This document shows, one piece after another, positions 1 through 11,300 of a stretch of 64,000 bases of DNA; positions within the stretch are counted from its first letter, which is position 1, and each line of letters starts with the position of its first letter. The notes under the pieces are model-generated. The model was not told where the DNA came from and searched no databases. It saw nothing but the letters and a program-made list of their open reading frames with translations. A program made the translations under genes and the position numbers. Origin of the DNA: Bubalus kerabau (lineage: Eukaryota > Chordata > Mammalia > Artiodactyla > Bovidae); NCBI RefSeq assembly GCF_029407905.1, contig NC_073646.1:18060001-18124000 (forward strand), read 5' to 3'.

Positions 1-375
1 AAGGCGAAGACTGCAGCGTGGCTCAGTGTTCTGCATCATCCCAACTCTGCTCTTGAATTTTTCTAGGAGTTATTTAATATCTTGTCCTTTTTTGGGAGTC
101 TGTTTATGAAGAAAGGAACACCCGCTCTGCTCCCTCTTAAGATTTAACATGAAAACAAAAAGAAAAAAACTGGGTGTGAGAATGCTTAGAAAAATTACTG
201 TGTGATTCTTTCTGAGGTTGTGACTATCTTAAAGTGGATTGGGTGTTATTAATATATGGGTTAGTGTACTTTCATTTTCAAACTTTAAAATGATTTCTAA
301 CTTCTTATGAAAAAGTGGAAGATCTGCCAAGACTGGACTCCTTTTCCTGCAGGAACAGTAGGTCTGCTGATGGCT
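1..375. other. TMC5 intron, nothing recognised
   Basis: AT-rich sequence with no exon or clear repeat seen. Confidence 0.5.
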
Positions 376-531
376 GCTCCTCTTTAGACGGAGAAGGCAA
401 TGGCACCCACTCCAGTGTTCTTGCCTGGAGAATCCCAGGGACGGGGGAGCCTGGTGGGCTGCCGAATATTGGGTCGCACAGAGTCGGACACGACTGAAGT
501 GACTTAGCAGCAGCAGCAGCTCCTCTTTAGA
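376..531 (+). mobile_element. Bov-A-type SINE with 13-bp TSD
   Basis: Element 389-518 ends in (AGC)n. Flanks are gctcctctttaga at 376-388 and 519-531. Confidence 0.9.
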
Positions 532-1001
532 AGCCAAATTCTGATGGCTGAGCTTGTCCATCCTCACACAGAGACACAACTCAACAGCACAGCCTAGTGG
601 AGCCAGCTGATGCCAGTTGTTGAGTGACCCCTGGATTTTACAGGTGGAAGTGCTAAGACTTGCAGAGACAGGGATCCTTCCCATGCTGTAGAGTCTATTT
701 ATTGTAGAGGAGGCTGGAACCTGGGTCTCCTAGCTCTTGGTCATGCTCTCCCTCCCAACACTGGTTTGCCTTTGGCCTCCTTACTTAAAACCGGAAGTTC
801 TTCTGTCTTGCTCTTCCAAAATTCTAATTCCCTGGGGAGCTTGTGAGAAATGCAGACTCTCAGACCCTACCCTGACCTATAGCATCTGCATTTAAACAAA
901 ATCCCAGGAAGTCTATATCACATGGAAGTTTGAATAGCACTGTCCATATTCCCAAACTCTGGCTACACATTAGAATCATATACACTGAAAAGATTCTGCT
1001 C
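532..1001. other. TMC5 intron with MER5-like remnant
   Basis: Roughly 800-950 resembles a MER5 DNA-transposon remnant (ctggggagcttgtgagaaatg, tagcatctgcattt). No exon was found. Confidence 0.4.
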
Positions 1002-1125
1002 GGGAGTTCCCTGGTGGCCTAGTGGTATGGATTTTGGGTTTTCACTGCTGTGCCCAGGTTCAGTCCCAGCTCTGAGAACTGAAATCCCACAAGCCAAGAG
1101 GCCAAAAAATAAATAAATAAAATAA
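1002..1125 (+). mobile_element. CHR-type tRNA-derived SINE
   Basis: Starts gggagttccctggtggccta and ends in an AATAAATAAATAAAA tail. Confidence 0.85.
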
Positions 1126-1143
1126 GTTAAAAATACTGTTAAG

Positions 1144-1621
1144 GACTTCCCTGGTGGTCCAATGGTTGGGAATCTGCCTGCTAATTCAGGAGACACAGGT
1201 TTGATCCCTGGTCTGGGAAGATTCCAAATGCCTTGGGGCAACTAAGCCTGGGCACCACAACTACTGAAATCCGTATTCTGCAACAAGAGAAGCTGTTGCA
1301 ATGAGAAGCTCGTGCACCGCAACTAGAGAGAAAGCCTTGTGTCGCAACCAAGACCTAACGCAGCCAAAACTAAATAAATGTGTTGTTGTTTGTTGTTTTT
1401 TGGTCCCTAAGTTGTGTCTGACTCTTTTGTGATCCCAGGGACGGTAGCCCATCAGGCTTCTCTGTCTATGGGATTTCCCAGGCAAGAATAATGGAGTGGG
1501 TTGCAATTTCCTTCCCCAGGGGATTGTCTGGATTCAGGGATTGAACCCAGGTCTCCTGCTTGACTAGCGGATTCTTTACCACTGAGCCACCAGGGAAGCC
1601 ACCAAATAAATAAATAATAAT
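1144..1621 (+). mobile_element. CHR-type SINE carrying a reversed Bov-tA in its tail
   Basis: The CHR body at 1144-1380 has a 15-bp TSD aaaaatactgttaag (1129-1143 and 1622-1636). A - strand Bov-tA (about 1381-1602) sits in its A-rich tail, so the TSD encloses both. Confidence 0.88.
1381..1602 (-). mobile_element. Bov-tA SINE
   Basis: Reverse-strand Bov-tA, ending on + as gagccaccagggaagcc. Confidence 0.9.
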
Positions 1622-1659
1622 AAAAATACTGTTAAGTGTTTTCACCACAGAAAAAGAAA

Positions 1660-1915
1660 TAATAATCATGTGACATGAGGGAGTGTTAACTAACACCATG
1701 GTGGTAATCATGTTGCAATATATAAATGTGTCAAATCAACACCTTAAGCATACTCAATGTTATATGTCAATTCTATCTCAATTTAAAAAATTAAAGTAAA
1801 ACTAGTAAAACTAGTTTGCATAACTATATGAATTAACTAAAACTCATTGAATTACACTCAAAATGAGTGCATTTTGTAGTATGTCAACCATGCTTCAATA
1901 AAGCTATAAAAAGAA
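1660..1915 (+). mobile_element. Old L1 3'-end remnants
   Basis: Two endings typical of old L1 3' UTRs: tgttatatgtcaattctatc and gcttcaataaagctataaaa. Confidence 0.5.
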
Positions 1916-2170
1916 GAAAAGATACTGATGCCTGATGCCTGCCCTCGTGCTCAAAAAAGCTCAATTAATTGATCTGAGGAGGGGCCACAGCAGGAGTCTT
2001 TTCTCCACTTTTCAGGTGATTTATGTATAGAATCCTGAGAACTATTGCTATAATGAAGTTAACCTCTAAGTCACCCAGATACAACTTTGCAGGAACACTG
2101 GCTGGACCAACATCCATCTGTATGCAAATATACGAGTTCCTATGTACCCAGTTGAAATTAGGAGCCTGCA

Positions 2171-2250
2171 AAGCGTTGGAGAGGGCGTCTGCCATTCTTT
2201 CTTTCCTGAAAAGCATTGGAGAGAGCGTCTGCCATTCTTTCTTTTCTTCT
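2171..2250 (+). repeat. 40-bp tandem duplication next to a TMC5 acceptor
   Basis: Units 2171-2210 and 2211-2250 share ttggagag.gcgtctgccat and a cttt-rich end. They differ at a few bases. The second unit runs into the acceptor at 2256-2257. Confidence 0.95.
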
Positions 2251-2257
2251 TTTCCAG

Positions 2258-2336
2258 AATCATCACTTACCTTTACTGGCAGATCACAGAGGGAAGGAAG
2301 ATTATGATAAGACTGCTCCATGAACAGATCATTAAT
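2258..2336 (+). CDS. TMC5: TMC5 coding exon (fourth from the end)
   Basis: The exon has a pyrimidine-rich acceptor ending TTTTCCAG and a donor GTGAGT directly after AAT. It carries 1 + 78 nt, so it enters in phase 1 and leaves in phase 0. It encodes the end of a transmembrane segment and the start of the cytosolic tail (ITEGRKIMIRLLHEQIIN). A 40-bp tandem duplication lies immediately upstream and forms the acceptor's pyrimidine tract. Confidence 0.92.
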
Positions 2337-5300
2337 GTGAGTCCCATTGGACCCCTTTGTTACCCTCCCCACCTTTAACATTCTATAATGAAAATTTTCA
2401 AACATCATCCAGTATAGAGTATAGTAGAATGAACCTTCCCACCACCCAGCCCTGACCACATCAACATTTGTGTGCTCTTATGTCCTCTACACTGTCCCTT
2501 TGCTGTAAATCTCTGGATTATTTTCAAGCAAATCCTGGCCTTTATATCACTTTATCTATAGGCTCTTTCATACTCTTTTAAAAAACATAACCACAGTACC
2601 AATCATCACACCTAAAAAAATTAATAATACCTTACTATCATCTTATGGAAACAGTGTCAGACTTTATTTTTCTGGGCTCCAAAATCACTGCAGATGGTGA
2701 CTGCAGCCATGAAATTAAAAGACGCTTACTCATTGGAGGGAAGGTTATGACCAACCTAGATAGCATATTCAAAAGCAGAGACATTACTTTGCCAACAAAG
2801 GTTCGTCTAGTCAAGGCTATGGTTTTTCCTGTGGTCATGTATGGATGTGAGAGTTGGACTGTGAAGAAGGCTGAGCGCCGAAGAATTGATGCTTTGGAAT
2901 GGTGGTGTTGGAGAAGACTCTTGAGAGTCCCTTGGACTGCAAGGAGATCCAACCAGTCCATTCTGAAGGAGATCAGTCCTGGGTGTTCTTTGGAAGGAAT
3001 GATGCTGAAGCTGAAACTCCAGTACTTTGGCCACCTCATGCGAAGAGTTGACTCACTGGAAAAGACTCTGATGCTGGGAGGGATTGGGGGCAGGAGGAGA
3101 AGGGGACGACAGAGGATGAGATGGCTGGATGGCATCACTGACTCGATGGACGTGAGTCTCAGTGAACTGGGAGTTGGTGATGGACAGGGAGGCCTGGCGT
3201 GCTGCAATTCATGGGGTCGAAAAGAGTCGGACACGACTGAGCGACTAATCTGATCTGATCTGATCTGAGCATCTTATAGTCAGTCAAAGGCCAGATTTCC
3301 GCAGTTGTCCAGTTAATATCTTTTTACAGCAGGATTACTGAAGTAAAACATCTGGAAAAGTGTCACATGTTGCATTTGGTTGATGTGTCTTTAACGTTTC
3401 TTTCAATCTCTAACTGTTCACACCTCTCTGTTCTCTTGCCACCTAGAGGAAACCAGGTCATTTGTTGTGCAGTAGTTCCCTCATTCTGGATATATCTGAG
3501 TTTCAACCCTGCAGTGGTGTTTAATAGGGTTTTGTTTTTTTTTTTTTCCTGTAAATGAATGGTGAAATTCAAAGACCTGATTGAGTCCAGATTAAATTTT
3601 TTAGCTAGAATAATTCATAGGTGATGCTTTAAGCAATATTTCTCAAGGCATTATCTCATAACATAAAATGTCTGATTGTCTCCTTTTTTGTATGTTAAGA
3701 ACGATCAGCGGGTCCATGCTTGGTCAGCTAACCTATCCATCATAAAGCTTCCCAGCAGTCTTTCTGCTAATGGATTTAGCAGCCTTTGATGAGTATAGTC
3801 CATAGGGTTGCAAAGAGTCAGACACGACTGAAGTGACTCAGCATGCACGCACGCCTTTTTATTCATTGTCCATTTATTTCATTAGGGATTACAAAATAGT
3901 GGTACTCTATTTCTAGAATTTCTTCTGCATTTATTAGCTGGAATTCTTCTATAAAAGAAGAATTTTTACTCATCAACTGTTAGAGCACCTTCAAATACCT
4001 TCAGGAGAGGAAAGATGAGGTTAAATACATGACTCCCTTTATTTACCTGTTTTCAAAATGATGATTCGGTCCTCCAGTGTATTTGTTTGCTAGGGCTGCA
4101 AAGCAAGTACCACAAACGTGGCAGCTGAAAACAACAGAGATGTATTGCCTCACAGTTCTAGAGGCCAGAAGTCCAAAGCCAAGTTGTCAGCAGGGTTGCT
4201 TCCTTTCGAAGCTCAGAGCAAGAGTCTCCTCCCTACCTCTCTCATTTTTTCTGGTGGCTGCTGACTAACCTTTGTGTTTCTTGTCATAACTTCATAACTC
4301 CCATCTCTGCCTTCATCTTCACAGGGTCTTTTTCTCTCTTGGTCTCTTTCTCCTTTTCACCTAAGAACTTCTCATTGAATTTAAGGTTCATCCTCATCCA
4401 CAATGATATCATATAAAAAAACCCTTTAATTTAATTACATCTGCAAAGACTCTATTTCCAATAAAACTATATTCACAGGTGGTGGGGTTTGAATAAGAAT
4501 AACTTAAACATATCTTTTAAAAACGGAGATACTATTCAACTCACTAAACATAGAACCTCCAAATGTGGCCAATGAGAAGTTATCATTATGAATTCGTAGA
4601 TTTAAGTATGTGTTGGCATCTTTCAATTGTAATCATTTGTTTATGCTTAAAATAGTCTCATCCTTTGCTAGAGGAAATCCTTTTGAATTAGCTCCTCAGT
4701 TCTTTTGACTTGATCCCAGGAGTCTTTGGTTACTTCCTTGTTCTCTGGAAAAATAAGATGGTCTGGACTCATCTTGTTCATTTCCTGTCCCAGAATAGGA
4801 ATTAGGCATTTCTTCAAGGAGTCCTGATCAAATGGTATTTAGAGATCAAAGTCTGGACACGGAGAAATGGTCATTGCTACTGGGCCAGTTGCCTTTTCTT
4901 CTAAATACCAACATAACTGTGAGCACTTATGTCTGAAAATATGAGGAAGAAGCAGGACACTATAGGAGTCTATCTGCTTGAGTCTTTGGGGCTTCAGATT
5001 ACTTGAGTTGGCACATTTCATATTGTAAAGAAAGAGTATTGGTTAGTTGTTGATGTTGGCCAGTCGCTAAGTTGTGTCCCACTCTTTGCAGCCCCATGAA
5101 CTGCAGCACACTAGTCTTCCCTGTCTTTCACTGTCTCCTGAAGTTTGCTCAAATTCTTGTCTACTGACTCACTGATGCTATCCACCCATCTCATCCTCTG
5201 CCACTCTCTTCTCCTTTTCTCTTCAATCTTTCCCAGCATCAGGGTCTTTTCCAATGAGTTCGCTCTTCATATCAGGTGGCCAAAGTAGTGGAGCTTAAAC

Positions 5301-8300
5301 TTCAGCATCAGTCCTTCCAATGAATATTCAGGGTTGATTTTCCTTTAGGACTGGCTGGTTTGCAAGAAGTCTTGTGGTCCAAGGAACTCTCAAGAGTCTT
5401 CTCCAGCACCACAATTTGAAAGCATCAATTCTTAGGGGCTCAGCCTTCTTCATGGTCCAACTCTCACATCCATACATGACTACTGGAAAAACCATAGCTT
5501 TGACTATATGGACCTTTGTTGGCAAAATGATGTATCTGCTTTTTAATATGCTGTCTAAGTTTGTCATCGGAGAAGGCAATGGCACCCCACTCCAGTACTC
5601 TTGCCTGGAAAATCCCATGGATGGAAGAGCCTGGTAGGCTGCAGTCCATGGGGTCGCTAAGAGTCAGACGTGACTGAGCGACTTCACTTTCACTTTTCGC
5701 TTTCATGCCTTGGAGAAGGAAATGGCAACCCACTCCAGTGTTCTTGCCTGGAGAATCTAAGGGACAGGGGAGCCTGGTGGGCTGCCATCTCTGGGGTCAC
5801 ACAGAGTCGGACACGACTGAAGCGACTTAGCAGCAGTAGCAGTAGCAAGTTTGTCATGGGGCTTCCCAGGTAGCTCTAATGGTAAAGAACTTGCCTGCCA
5901 ATACAGGAGAGACATAAGAGATCGAGGTTTGATCCCTAGGTCAGGAAGATCCCTTGGAGGAGGGCATGGCAACCCACTCCAGTGATCTTGCTTGGAGAAT
6001 CCCATGGACAGAGGAGCCCTGTGGGCTATGGTTCATGGATCACAGAGTCAGTCACAACTGAGCCTGCACACACGCTAGATTTGTCATAGCTTTCCTTCCA
6101 AGGGGCAAGCGGCTTTTAATTTCATGGATGCGGCCAACATTCACAGTCATTTTGGAGCCCAAGAAAATGAAATCTGTCACTGTTTCCACTTTTTCACCTT
6201 CTATTCGCCATGAAGTGATGGGACCAGATGCCATGATCTTAGTATTTTTGATGGGTTAGTTAGCTAAGCTCTTTCCCACCTATCCCCAGAAGCATTACCC
6301 ATAGCTTTCTGATGCAACATTGAATGTTTGGGGCAAGTCTTATGAAGACTTCAGTGTGGGAGGGATTTGATGTTAAAGCTTTCTGTTGTAAGAGTAGTGT
6401 CAGGTAAACTCAGGAGTTACTGGGATGACATCATTTCAGGAAGGCACCATAGACATCATGCGATCTGCCTGCCTGGGAGTCTTGCCCGGAATGTGGACCA
6501 CAAAGACAGGGTTGCTGTCTCTAAAAGAACTCAAAGAGACTGGGAATAGGCTCAGGAACAGTCCTTTCAAAACTCCTGGTTCCTTGTTAAAATTGCAAAT
6601 TCTTTTTTTTGTTTATTTTTGTTTTGCTTTTTTATTTTTATTTTTTAATTTTATTTTATTTTTCAACTTTACAATATTGTGTTAGTTTTGCCAAATATCG
6701 AAATGAATCCGCCACAGGTATACATGTGTTCCCCATCCTGAACCCTCCTCCCTCCTCCCTCCCCATACCATCCCTCTGGGTCGTCCCAGTGCACCAGCCC
6801 CAAGCATGCACTATCATGCATCAAACCTGGACTGGCAACTCATTTCATACATGATATTATACATGCTTCAATGCCATTCTCCCAAATCTTCCCACCCTCT
6901 CCCTCTCCCACAGAGTCCATGAGACTGTTCTATACATCAGTGTCTCTTTTGCTGTCTCGTACACAGGGTTATTGTTACCATCTTTCTAAATTCCATATAT
7001 ATGCATTAGTATACTGTATTGGTGTTTTTCTTTCTGGCTTACTTCACTCTGTATAATAGGCTCCAGTTTCACCCACCTCATTAGAACTGATTCAAATGTA
7101 TTCTTTTTAATGGCTGAGTAATACTCCATTGTGTATATGTACCACAGCTTTCTTATCCATTCATCTGCTGATGGACATCTAGGTTGCTTCCATGTCCTGG
7201 CTATTATAAACAGTGCTGCGATGAACATTGGGGTACATGTGTCTCTTTCCCTTCTGGTTTCCTCAGTGTGTATTCCCAGCAGTGGGATTGCTGGATCATA
7301 AGGTAGTTTTATTTCCAGTTTTTTAAGGAATCTCCACACTGTTCTCCATCGTGGCTGTACTAGTTTTAAAATTGCAAATTCTTATTACCCTTCCTTTCTC
7401 CAAGCAATAGAGGCAACAGATAACATTTTGTTGAGCACTTATTGATGCCTGGCATTGTGCTAAGTGATGAACAAAGATTCTTATTTAATTTTTACTACTC
7501 ACTTTATAGTGCATTCATTTCTTTAACCTCTATTTTTAAATTAAGGAAATGGATGCTTATAGAGTGAAGCAAGCTGCCCAAAGTCACAAGGCTATTGGGA
7601 TTTGAATCAGGCAGCTCCTAAGTTTATGCTCTCAGCTACAGTGCAACTTTGCCTCCTGAGTCAAAATTCTGTTGGGCAAAGCCTATGAGTTTGTAGTCTT
7701 GCAATCTCTCCAGGTAATTCTAATTCACACTAGAGTATGAAAACAGTTGCTACAGACAAGAGATTTTCAAACAAGTTGGCCACATCCAAGACAGCTGGGG
7801 AACTTGTTAAAAGTACCAATTACCATGGACAGCTCTTTCTTACAGAAGAATTTCAATTACTAAATGTAGAAAGAATGAGGGAAATAGAAGGCCATTATAA
7901 ACCAAATATTGCCGTAATAATTGTTGCAAGCAAGATCCACTGGTGGATGCTAAAATGAGTGGGTGAAAGTTTAGGAAGAAACAAAGGCATGGAAAATGGG
8001 ATTGACCTAGACTGGACAGACCAGGAGGTGAGTGCTAGCTCACCTCAGCACTCTCTTATCTGTAATAGACTCATAGGAAAGTGATTCCCCCTCCTGGGGA
8101 AGGCATACCCCATTCCTTTGTTCTCTTTCCCAATTCAGGAATTATTTGTCAGTGTCTACTTTGTTAACACAGATAACTTAAAATTTTTTTATATATATTT
8201 ATTTATTTTTGGCTGTGCTGGGTCTTTACTGATGTATGGGATTTTCCCTAGTTGCCCTGAGCAGGCGCTACCCTCTTGCTGCTGTGTACAGGCTTCTCAC

Positions 8301-11300
8301 TGCGGTGAGTTCTCTTTTTGTGACTCCCAGTAAAAGCCTGTTGCTGAACCATGAAAGACGCCAGGATTCTTGGCCTCTGGAGGAGAATTCAATCTGGGGC
8401 CAGAGATGAGACTTGATCACTCAGACCTTTTGTGTAATAGAGTTTTAAAAGAGTATAAAAGGGATAGAGAAAGCTTCTGACATAGACATCAGAAGGAGGC
8501 AGAAAGAGTGCCCCCTTGCTAGTGTTAGCAATGGAGTTATATATTTTTAAATTACTTATAACAGTGAATCAAAAGAATGTCTGGAGGTTGTAAAGACCTT
8601 ACTAGACCCACTCCCATAATTGACATTTTAAGAAAACAGGATTAGCCAGAAGGTTTTTTCCAGAGACCATCCTCAAGCAGGATACATTATTGTTATATAA
8701 TCCTAAGGAATGTGGAGGAAAAAAAGTTTGTCCTTTCTTCCTCCTTGAGAATTCCAGACCCCTCTCTCCTTGGGGACCGCTGGACTTCTTATCAACCTGC
8801 CTAGGAACTGACTCTCTCACCAGGCTCTAGAGCACAGGTGCCATAGTTTTGGTGCATGGGCTTAGTTGCTCCATGGCATGTGGGATATTCCCGGATCGAG
8901 GATCCAACCTGCGTTTCCTGCATTGGCAGGTGGATTCTTTATCACTGAGCCACCAGGGATGCCCTTACACAGATAACTTTGACAAATGAAATATAGTTGA
9001 TGTTCTTCAATGCAGAGCTATAAGCTTTGACATTCTCAGTGGAAGCACAGGGCAGACCCAGGCAACGCTGGGTTCCCAGAGAGTGCTCCAGGGCAAAGGG
9101 CATGCCAAGAGGAGGAATACTATAAACCATTTGTCCTGGGCCCTCTGACAATGGTGTGTAGGTTGCTTCTCGCAGCAGACTAGAGAAAGCTACTACTCAG
9201 CCTGCTAGGATAATTGCTTTAGAGGAGAAATATTACAGTTTAGGAAGGCTATGGGGGTTAATTTGGTTTTGCTGTGAGATGTTTCTTTTCTCTCATCAAT
9301 AGTAAACATGGCAGCAGTCTCCAGCCTCCACAGGGTCCAGGACCCTGTGCTGTGTTGTGCTTAGTCGCTTGGTTGCATCTGACTCTTTGTGACCCCATGG
9401 ACTGTAGCCCGCCAGGCTCCTCTGTCCATGTGGCTTCTCCAGGCAAGAATACTGGAGTGGGTTGCCGTGTCCTCCTCCAGGGGATCTTCCCAACCCAGGG
9501 ATTGAACCCAGGTCTCCCACATTGCAGGTGGATTCTTTACCATCTGAGCCACCAGGGAAGCCCAAGAACACTGGAGTGGGTAGCCTATCCCTGCTCCAGG
9601 GAATCTTCCCAATCCAGGAATTGAACTGGGGTCTCCTGAATTGCAGGCAGATTCTTTACCAGCTGAGCTCCCAGGCAAGCCCATCCAGGACTGTACCACT
9701 CTAAAAATCAACCTTTCCACCATTTGCTTCTCAACCCCACACCATCATTTATTCTCCATATTTTTGTTTTCCTTTTTGGCAGGAGGGCAAAGACAAAATG
9801 TTCCTGATAGATAAGTTGATCAAGCTGCAAGGTATGGAGAAGAGAGCAAACCCCACCTTATTTACACTGGAAAGAAGAGATTTGGAGGTGAGGCTGCAGG
9901 CTGCCTTGGGATCCCTGTGACACGGATGTGCCCTCCTGTAAAAAGTGCATCAGGAGCTAGAATCACATCTGGGCCCTTCACTTTCTGTGTTTTAACATTT
10001 CTTTACTTTTATTTAAAAATATAGTATGCATTCACCATATTCTATGCCTGGCCATGTTCTAGGTAATGTAACATTCTGGTAATATCGTGGCAACACAGCA
10101 AGGCCCTTCCCTCCTGGAGCTTGCATACATCTTCCTATTACCCAGCCATACAGAAGTGTGTCCCACTGGAATGAAAAATGCCTTGAAATTTCACCCCGCT
10201 AGGTTAATGCTTCAGTGTATATTCTTCCAGATCTTTCCCCCAGGCATCTGCACACATCCATACATCTACTAACATTCTTGTTTATTTATTTGTTACAAAA
10301 ATGGGCTATATTTTACACATAACTTCCCCTCTCCCTGCTTAATACTGTATCTCAAACATTCTTTCAGTTTGTAAATACTTGGACATTTGGGTTGTTCCCA
10401 GTTAAAGACAATGTGTAATGAAACTTTTTTGTTATAGTTTTCGTATGTGAGTGTTTTATCTGCCTCAGGCATATGCATAATAATGTTAATAGATATTGCC
10501 ATATCATGCTCTTAAAAAGGTTTCGCAAATTTTATTCTTACCAAAAGGGTTTGAGAGATCCCTAGAACCCTGCTCTAGTACCAAAGCCTGCACTGACTTC
10601 ACTGGTATCCTAGGAAATGTGGATAAACAGTAAACCCATGTTAATTCAAATGCTGCTACTTTCGGAAGTTATGATCTTGTCCAAAGACACTGCCAGGTTG
10701 TTTATTGTCTGTGCAAATTAATACCATCAGCACAATACGGGTAAGGGACTTAGAGGCCCAGCTCAAAATTCTATCACCGCAGGGACCATGACTGTACCTT
10801 TGCAGCCACAGGTCCTAATATATTACCTGGTGTCTTGTAAATGTTCAGTAAATATCTGTGAAATGAAAGATTAAATGAATGGAATCACTGTCCATAAAAA
10901 ATAGAACATGTTTGATATTTCCGTGACTGAATCTTGACCTTAATCTGTCACCTCTTAATTTTAAAATGGTGGGGCTCGCAAGTCTTATCACCTATGCAGT
11001 AGGATCTGAGGTCAACACAATTTTCTAGTGATGAGATTTCTTGTTTTCTTCTTTTTTAGCAATGGGGCCCTCTGCATGTCAGGCAACATGATGCTCCTCG
11101 AGGTGAGTATCCAACTGGCACTGACGAAGGTCTGATTCATCCAGATGATAGATCCCAAGACAGAGGGTCAAAACTGCTTCTAGATTAAGTCATTCAATTG
11201 TAAGAACTGGCCCAAACTGCCTTCAGCAAAAACTTGAGAATACTTCTTGCCTTAGGCATAGCCAGAAGCACGGACTCACAGGATGTCACAAGACCTGGTT

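Larger units (their letters stand above)
5041..6261 (-). mobile_element. BovB LINE carrying two nested SINEs, 8-bp TSD
   Basis: Element 5049-6253 with TSD ggttagtt (5041-5048 and 6254-6261). BovB sequence at 5049-5567 resumes at 6077. Two SINEs lie between. Confidence 0.94.

Noticed and set aside
1..2257. An earlier TMC5 exon at the left edge
   Set aside because: No stretch with splice sites and membrane-type coding was recognisable.
2645..3253. Open frame of 202 codons ending near 3253
   Set aside because: It is the C-terminal part of BovB ORF2 in a truncated element with its own TSD, not a host gene.
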